From contig NW_005434616.1 in NCBI RefSeq assembly GCF_000315625.1, positions 434,437 through 498,436 of the forward strand: a DNA stretch of 64,000 nucleotides, read 5' to 3'. The position numbers and the translations under genes are program-made. Source of the stretch: Guillardia theta CCMP2712 (taxonomy: Eukaryota; Cryptophyceae; Pyrenomonadales; Geminigeraceae). Position 1 is the stretch's first letter; each line of letters opens with the position of its first letter. Under the pieces are notes generated by a model. It was not told where the DNA came from. It saw nothing but the letters and a program-made list of their open reading frames with translations, and did not search any database. Of the stretch, positions 57,148-64,000 are shown one piece after another.

Positions 57148-59877
57148 CTACCTCTCTCTCTCTCTCTCGATCCAGGCTTGTCGTTTCAGTGCTATCGCGG
57201 TCCTGAGATACTCGTACGTCTCGTGCCATCTTTCAGGTCCAGTCCACTCCTGCCATAGCACATCAAAGAAGTGTGAGCAGCAGGCAAATTCAGCTGACAT
57301 CGAGCGGGCTTCGTCGCATTTGTCCTTTGGTTGGTTTATACTCCACGGTGGCAAAGTGAAGACACATCTTCTGCCTGCAATCTCGACTCATTTCCCTCTC
57401 CTCCTCACATCTTCTTCTTCTCACGCTTGCATGATGCAGTTTTCTCCCAGATCGTTCTGTGCCAGCAAATCGCCTCCAGCCTCCACCAACACCTGCGAGA
57501 TGCTTGACAAGAGACGAGAGCAACAGAGAGGTTCGTCACCTGCACCGCGTCTTTGTGACCCCAGTGGATGGCAGCCATCAAGGGGGTGTGGGAGGCTTCG
57601 TTTCGAGCTTCAAGGTTGGCCCCATGAGCGACTAGAGCTCTTATCGCCTCCACGTGTCCCTCATGTGCCGCCCAGTGCAGAGCGGTGAAGCATGGCGCAT
57701 ACTTGAGCCCTCGACCTCTCACCCCCCCATCCAGCTCGATTGGGATGCCAGCGGAGAGAAGGCGGCTGATTGCTCGGCATGAGTTGTTCCTCGCAGCATA
57801 ATGCAGGGCCGTCCAGTTGCCATGGTCCCTCGCCAGGACATCAGCTCCGTGTCTCACTAGCACTGCTATGTTGTCATCCTTGTCCTGATTTGCAGCATGA
57901 TGCAATGCTGTGCACATTTGAACCTCCGGATCTCTGGCGTTAATGTCCACCTTGTACACTGTGAGAAACTCGTCTAAGTCCTCCTCATCGCCAAAAGCTG
58001 CCACGTTCCAGAAAGTTCGTTTGAGGACCCAATCGTAGGTTGAATCCTCCCTGCTCTCATTAAGAAATGAGTTGATTTGCCATGGTTGCCTTTTCCATGT
58101 CCGATTGCAGACATCACATAAAACGTCTGTTGCATGCAGAAGGTAATGCAATCTGAGCCTCCCATTATTGAAACGCCTCTCGTTGGCAAGGGAGATGTGA
58201 TTTCTGTCGAAAAACTTGGAAAGATTATATTTCTTCAGCTCTCTTTGGTGTGATTTGCTTCCTCTCGCTGCAAGCTGTGTCATGTTCAAGATCTTTGAGT
58301 AGAATCTTCTTGTTTCTTTTGACATCCAGTGCTTTGCCAAATGGCTTGGAGGAAGAGTGGAACAATACCTGCAGTCACCAGAAACCCACTGATTGTATTT
58401 CAAGCGGAGGCGCGTTAGCTGACTATCAGGTACTCGTCGATCCGAAAATGACCAATATCCAACTGTAGATTCTTTCAATAATTTGATCCATTTATTGTAT
58501 TCTTGGTCTTCATCGATCTTGAAATGCACATCCGGCAGATTGTACCTGAATCCAAGAGTGAAACAGATCGCAAAAGGATTTCATGGCAACCTGCCGTTGA
58601 AAAGTCGTTCTCGAAAGAACTTGGTGCAAATTTTCCCTCCGTATGGGTTGCCAAAGTAGCGTCCGTGTCTGCCTCGCATCGGCTCTGCAAGTCTTTTCAG
58701 GGACCAACAATCTTTCATCTCCAATACTACCACAATACAATGTTCCGTTGTGCGCGCAGAAGACTTCCCATTCTTTGCTGCTGTTTCACAATTCAGAAGC
58801 TGGAATTTCGATGTCACTTGCCTGTCTCGTGTCAAAGCTTCCTCATAAACCCGGCAGCATTCTTCTTCGTTTACAGGAGGCAACAACCATGCACCCTAGA
58901 AAATGTTCAGAGCAAGACCAGCGATCTTGAATAGCTTACAAAAGAGGAATTCGACTCCTCAGGCGAGAAGAACACGGAGCCCGGAAAAGCATAGAGAGTC
59001 TCGCCTGGATAGAGCACACTGCCGTCGCACAAGCGACGAGCAATTCCATCCTCATCGCCCCTGAATGATGTCAAACACGACCCGGGATCATCTGTCCTTG
59101 GTTCGCCAGGGATGGGGCTTGGGAACGGAGAGGAAGTAGGAGCAAAGGCAAGCATGTGGTGAGGACGCTTGTTGGAGCTTCCTATGCATGGAATAGGACA
59201 ATTGATCTGCATGAAGCATGAGATGCTTGCTACCCGATGATTCAACGTACTTGCGACGGCGCTGTAAGCAAGAGCGCCCCATGCCCAGCAACTACAAAAG
59301 TGAAATTCTCACCAGGACGAACGTCGAAGGGGATTGGAACTTCGATCACTAAGATGCAAAGTGACACGCTGTTGCAAAGCAAATAGGAAGTCACCTTTCA
59401 GGGGATAGCGAGGTCGAGGATTTCCCGTGGTGTGCCGAACATGAACACTATGATGGTCTAGCACCTCAATTTTTTTATCTTGCTTGTTGATTACGACACG
59501 AACATCTTTTGGAAGCTCCAACTCCTCGTGATGGAGATCTATTGTCATGTCTTCGTCTGGAATCATTTGGTCTTGTGGAGTTTCATCTTCAGTCGTCTCG
59601 TCCGAGAGGTTTTCACTCGAAGTCAGTTTGTAACGATCACTCCCTGAACTTCGCTTCAATCGCGATGATGAATCAAAATCAGACCCCCCACGGAGCTTGA
59701 TCCAAGGTTGCCTTTCAGCGCTTCCATGTGTCTTCAAGAGCTGAAAATCAACACATCTCTCATACCTGCAACTTGATGGGATCAAAGAACGGAGATCAAG
59801 GACGCAAGGATGTACCGTGTGGACGTTGAATGAGAGAGAAGTAAGAGCAAGACAGTGGTCAAAGACAGGCGATGCAT
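57148..59877 (-). CDS. Ankyrin-repeat protein with N-terminal signal peptide
   Basis: The start is ATG 59877; residues 1-20 (MHRLSLTTVLLLLLSHSTST) form a signal peptide. A 48-nt intron leads to RYERCVDFQLLKTHGSAERQ, then acidic and beta-rich parts. These continue with VIEVPIPFDVRPGENFTFVV, INCPIPCIGSSNKRPHHM, DGIARRLCDGSVLYPGETLY and GRHGRYFGNPYGGKICTKFF. A Cys-containing middle part (ATDVLCDVCNRTW) precedes about five ankyrin repeats, including CTALHHAANQDKDDNIAVLV, NWTALHYAARNNSCRAISRL, CFTALHWAAHEGHVEAIRAL and HTPLMAAIHWGHKDAVQVLV. The end, ERWHETYEYLRTAIALKRQA then IERERER, runs through a CT repeat. Ankyrin repeats are normally cytosolic or nuclear, so a signal peptide is unusual. The join near 58790-58830 is not settled. 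Confidence 0.83.
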
Positions 59878-60637
59878 CTCTTTTCATTCACCGAACGAGT
59901 TTCTTCTTTCACCTGGGAGAAACATGCGGACATGTTGCCATCGCCTGCTTGTGCCTGGATGCTCGGCGAGATCAAACCCATCACGAAGCTTGCATGGGTT
60001 GTTTGAGATCAAGCTCACCTCAGAGTCCTCACGCTGCTAGCTACTAAAAGCTCTAGCTAGGCGACCCATATAAGGTAGGTGGTTTTCGCTGCCTCCTTCG
60101 TTTCCTAGTATTTTATTGAGGCGGGTTTGTAGGCTCTATCCTCCCCCTCCTTTGTTTGCTCCGGTTTGCCCTTCTTTTTCAGTCAATATAGGTGGTGATC
60201 CCAGAAATTCCCTTCATGCGATCTTCTGCACCATCCTTGTACCATCCCATCTCTTGCCTTGTACCATCCCTTGTACCATCCCTTGTACCATCCCTTGTAC
60301 CATCCCTTGTACCATCTCTTGTACCATCTCTTGCCTTGTACCATCCGTTGTACCATCTCTTGCCTTGTACCATCTCTTGCCTTGTACCATCCCTTGTACC
60401 ATCTCTTGCCTTGTACCATCCTTTGTTGTACCATCCCTTGTACCATCCCTTGTACCATTCCTTGTACCATGTCTTGCCTTGTACCATCTCTTGCCTTGTA
60501 CCATCTCTTGCCTTGTACCATCTCTTGCCTTGTACCATCCCTTGTACCAACACGTCTTGACTTCGTTTTAGCTGCCCGTGTGGAGCTGACTCTGAGCTGC
60601 TCAGGCTTGGATGAGATAAAGACTGGAGTCGCTTAAG
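59878..60637. other. Divergent spacer with CCTTGTACCAT repeat block
   Basis: This region lies between two divergent starts. Positions 60231-60551 hold the repeat block described separately. The rest (59878-60230 and 60552-60637) has no recognised element; promoters presumably lie here. Confidence 0.5.
60231..60551. repeat. Composite 12-bp and 17-bp tandem repeat
   Basis: Units CCCTTGTACCAT (12 bp) and CTCTTGCCTTGTACCAT (17 bp) alternate irregularly about 24 times. The 17-bp unit looks like the 12-bp unit with a five-base insertion. No stop codons appear in several frames on both strands, giving false open frames of Leu/Val/Pro or Gly/Thr/Arg/Lys type. Confidence 0.9.
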
Positions 60638-63541
60638 ATGAGCGGTAAGAAGTCGAATTTTATATCTAAGCGAAACGTTGTCGCCAGTTGGGTTCCGACA
60701 AATCTAGAAGAAGAGTTTGCAGATGAGTTCAAACACGTGTACTTCATAGCTGTACTGCTCTTCAGCGTCATACTCAGTGTATATGTTGCAACCATGCACA
60801 GATCAGTTTCTGGGGGCGACAATGGTGAGCTTCTTGGATGTGCTTGTGAGCTGGGGATTGCACATCCGCCTGGATATCCCACCTTCACCGTTCTCGGGCA
60901 TTTTTTTGTTCGCTTCTTCCCGTTCGGAACTCCAGCATTTCGCGTTGCATTCATGTCCGGAACATGCGATGCTCTCGCAGGGGTCCTAGTGATGCTTTCT
61001 GTGCATCGATGGTTTCTGTTGGAATCAACGCTGGAGAAGAAAAGCGTGGCTCAGGCGTGGGTTGGCTCTGTTTGGCCATCGTTGCTTGCTGGTGGATTGT
61101 ATTCTCTCTGTCCTCTAGTTTGGATGTACTCAGTTCAAGCAGAAGTGTTTGCTATGAACAATTTTTTTGCGGCGCTATTGATTTACTTGATCCTGAGGTT
61201 CAATGAAAAGAGAAGCCTGAAGCTTGCTTGTTTGGGCTCATTTTCTATTGGACTTGGTCTTACCAACCAACATACTCTTGTTCTATTCGCACTTCCGGGT
61301 AATTCTGGATATTCTTGACGTGCAAGCTGCAAATGACAGATTGACAGTTGTTGTTTGGAGCTTGTTTGTTGGCAGAAATGTTTTGATCAATGTTCGAGCC
61401 ATCTCGCTTCTTTCTTTCTGTGGTCTTGTGGGGTTGACGCCGTACGTGTTCTTGTTCACTCATGCGAAGTACGCTCCACTTGGATCATGGGGAGACACGT
61501 CGACATTTGATGGCTTCATGACACACTTTCTGCGGAAAGAATATGGAACCTTCCAATTGTATTCCGGCAATGATATGCAGGTCAAATATGGAGTGCAGCA
61601 TTGCTACTCTTAAACCTTATTACAGCAAAAACAAGTCCTTGTGGCGACATTGCGGTATTTCAAACAGGTAAATGTATTCGTGTCTTGACTTTTTCTTACT
61701 GTCGTGAAAGTTTCTGCTTGATGGTCTTTACATTGGTGCACCTCTCATGCTTCTCGGACTAGTCGACTCAGTGCAAGCGAGGATGCGAAATCCCCATCGA
61801 TCTCCGGTCACTGTGATAGTTGGGGCGTGGATTACCTACTTGTTGGTGTTTCACTCCTTATCAAATCTTCCTATCGACAAACTTCCTTTGTTTCTTGGTA
61901 TCCACATGCGTTTTTGGATGCAGCCGCACATTATCTCTTTCATGATTCTTGGGAAAGGACTCAAGGTTAGCCAAACACTCACTCCCAGCTTGTTCGCTGA
62001 GAGCTCGCAGCCATTTTTGGAAAGAATTTCATGCTGGAAAGCGCAATTTGTTATCCCAGCAGTGCTCTTGATTCTGTTCGCTCAAGTTGGAATCAACTAT
62101 AAGTAATCCAGCCGTCAGCATGAAATTGTGTTGATCTTTTTTCCAGGTCTATGGATCAAAGTAAGAATTTGCACGTGCGAGATCTTGGTAGGAAGCACCT
62201 TGAATTTCTCCCGCCCAACACGATCCTTATCTCGCAGGGCGACCTTGTGACTAACTCGATGAGGTGAAAAGGATAAGTAGTAATGAAGCTGAGTGCTGTG
62301 GTTTCAGATACCTGCAACGATGTGAAAAGTACAGGACGGATGTTCTTCTTCTTGACGAGACCATGATGACCTACAAATGGATGAGAAACAATCAAGGTAT
62401 TCTGTTGTTCTCATGATTCTTCGATTTGATTGCGGTTTCAGGCCCTCGTATGAAAAAATGGAAAATCAAGTTTCCGAATGAGTTGCACTCTCCTAACCCA
62501 ATGGCAAACACGTAAAAACCTCGCTGCCTATCATTTATGCTGCTATGTTGCTCACTTTGCATGGTAGGTACACTATGGAAGAGTTCCTGGCAGTTAACGG
62601 AAGAAACCCAAAGTTCCCTGTCTTCAAAGCTGTAAGATTCACAATCCCCTCGCTGCTGCCCTGACGCGCTTTCTGCAGGGAGCATGGCTAGGAGGCGTGA
62701 TGGGTCGCCAAGACAGTGGAGTCCCGTCTTGGCACACGGTTCCGGTGGGATTGGTGTCAGCAGTGATGAGAAAAGGACGGGACATGTCGAACGAAGAGTG
62801 GCTTGAGTGGTTCAACAAGATTGATCTCTTTCCGCAAGAACCGGATTTCTTTGCTTTCGACGACAGAACGTGGGAGTGGCTTATGCGCAGGATCATCTTG
62901 GAGTGGCGCGCCAAGGTAGGGTTTCGCTTCTCAAACTTGGCGGTGGAGAAAGCAAACGCGTTGGGCGAGAGAGCTTGGCTTGACCGCGCCGAGACGTATA
63001 TCGCCGACGTACTACGATTGGAGGAGATTGCTCATGGGCACGAGCCGAAGACTTACATCCTTGCTGACCTTTACAACGCGCTCGGGATGCTACAAGTGCA
63101 CATCCAACACTTCCTCACGTCTCGGGAAGAGATCATCGAGTCCAATCGAAAGATTGCCAAGTTCTTCGCCCTCTACGTTGAAAAGAGTCCCAAGCCTGAC
63201 ATCAGCAGCTCGCAGGAGGCTAGTCTCGTGACCTTCCTGCAGCAGAACCCCAGCTACGACCAGATGATCATCCCCAAGGAGAACTTGGATGCGCAGACAG
63301 CTGAGTTGGCAAAGGAGGTAAGAGAGCTGAGAACGTCTTCTTGCAAGAAAACGAACTGATTACAAATAGAAGGCGAAAGCGACAGAGCCTGTAAGCGAGT
63401 CCGCGAGGTAACTCGCGCAACATGTGTGGAAATATTGTTGAATTTCGAGGTTTTAGGTCGAGCAAACAGAGCAAGTCTTCCAAGAAAGGGAAGAAAGCGA
63501 AAGATCCGAATAAGAAGAAGCGCAAGAATGCTGAGTTGTAA
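60638..63541 (+). CDS. TMEM260: TMEM260 / DUF2723 membrane protein, probable O-mannosyltransferase
   Basis: TMEM260 is an ER multi-pass GT-C type protein; in animals it O-mannosylates IPT domains of receptors. The start is ATG 60638. The first helix ([19 protein letters not shown]) is followed by the family signature [20 protein letters not shown] with PPGYPTF; the Asp and Glu are the likely catalytic acids. Further helices follow ([35 protein letters not shown]-like segment), then the lumenal part [40 protein letters not shown] and [12 protein letters not shown] helical C-terminal region is TPR-like ([20 protein letters not shown]). The tail is lysine-rich ([20 protein letters not shown]), which may act as an ER signal. 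Many introns of about 45-55 nt join in phase, including the last two. Joins between 61590 and 62170 are approximate. Confidence 0.9.
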
Positions 63542-63637
63542 ATTTCTACATCGGCACGTTATGATTGTTCTATGTCTATGGGTTGAGAGTAGCAACAAGA
63601 TTAGTACTGTGTTTGCGTCATAGATTTTACATAAAGA

Positions 63638-64000
63638 TTATCGACGATGCTGCTGATTCGCACGATCGCGAACTAAACCACCATGAAACTTGGCAAATCC
63701 CTGGAAACAGTAGATGAGTAAAGACACCATCGTGTCGTAGCGCATGTACAGAATTGTAGCCCGTGCGATAATCGTCTTCGACACTTGTGCTCGCAACGCT
63801 GAAAATATAATCAGAATAAATAACAGTTGTCATGCAATGCAACCGTCTGCTCGAGGGAGCAGAAGCGCTCATGATGTCAGCAACTTTCCTTCTTTCAGCT
63901 TCCTACAAACAATGTCAAGTTACCCCCCCCCCCTCTCTCTCCCTCTCCCCCACTGGAGGGGGTGGGGGGGGGGGGGGGGGGGGCGGCTTGAGGTACTCAA
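63638..64000 (-). CDS. Possible 3' end of a gene entering from the right
   Basis: A minus-strand frame from about 63799 to a stop at 63638 reads LRAQVSKTIIARATILYMRY then SLLIYCFQGFAKFHGGLVRD. It is preceded by a good 3' splice site (TATATTTTCAG). An upstream candidate exon (EAERRKVADIMSAS) at about 63850-63900 does not join it in the same phase. This may be the C-terminus of an otherwise unseen protein. No family was recognised. Confidence 0.3.
63926..63983. repeat. C-run / CT / G-run low-complexity inverted pair
   Basis: A run of C with CT repeats is followed closely by CCCCCACTGGAGGGGG and a run of about 20 G. The C and G runs could pair into a hairpin, or the G-run could form a quadruplex. 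Run lengths may include sequencing error. Confidence 0.7.

Noticed and set aside
60179-60636. Several overlapping open frames of 96-154 codons on both strands
   Set aside because: They are produced by the CCTTGTACCAT repeat, which lacks stop codons in several frames; the products are simple repeats with no independent support.
63926-63983. Telomere or chromosome-end repeat at the right edge
   Set aside because: Only mononucleotide C and G runs and CT repeats are present; no regular telomere-type unit is visible.

Overview
The window is protein-coding nuclear DNA of a eukaryote with many short spliceosomal introns. Exons join cleanly across GT-AG introns that are mostly 43-53 nt long. The best clue to the lineage is the thylakoid-lumen cyclophilin (49062-51119). 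It starts with a signal peptide, then a transit peptide whose first residue is phenylalanine, then a lumen-transfer segment ending in an AxA-type site. That layout, together with the gene set (RWP-RK, polycystin-type channel, mitochondrial cobalamin adenosyltransferase), fits an alga with a red-derived secondary plastid. I infer a cryptophyte such as Guillardia; no sequence search was run. No rRNA, tRNA, CRISPR array, bacterial operon or recognisable transposase was seen.

Layout, left to right: an AT-hook protein cut by the window edge (1-1504, -); CPSF73 mRNA 3'-end nuclease (3639-5985, -); a double RWP-RK regulator (7934-10155, +); a small membrane protein (10422-10877, -); ribosome-biogenesis WDR12/Ytm1 (11414-13041, +); a nuclear-looking unknown (13187-15543, -); a methyltransferase with an N-terminal signal (18031-19194, +); an LRR protein (20501-23025, -); an unknown (23537-25435, -); a polycystin channel (26045-28893, +); a coiled-coil protein (29003-31359, -); cobalamin adenosyltransferase (32312-33311, +); a PWWP chromatin protein (33397-36615, -) and a DDT/WHIM chromatin protein (37200-40608, -); a coiled-coil protein (42317-43947, +); THUMP/Tan1 (44047-45295, -); an EF-hand plus DECH helicase (45597-48976, +); lumenal cyclophilin CYP38/TLP40 (49062-51119, -); an FAD monooxygenase (52635-54304, +); two unknowns (54542-55403 and 55888-56822, both -); a secreted ankyrin protein (57148-59877, -); and a TMEM260/DUF2723 protein (60638-63541, +).

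The genes are unrelated housekeeping, chromatin, RNA and organelle functions, so there is no pathway cluster. Tail-to-tail neighbours are packed tightly (about 85-270 bp apart). Long spacers lie mostly between divergent 5' ends, and several of these carry a recurring architecture: tracts full of TACCCC/GGGGTA, a short AT-rich tract, and a CCGGGCC-rich patch. Minisatellites and microsatellites (52-bp units, CCTCT, GGA, CCTTGTACCAT) fill other spacers and a few introns. All exon structures were read by eye from reading frames and splice signals, so gene ends and the weakest junctions may be off.
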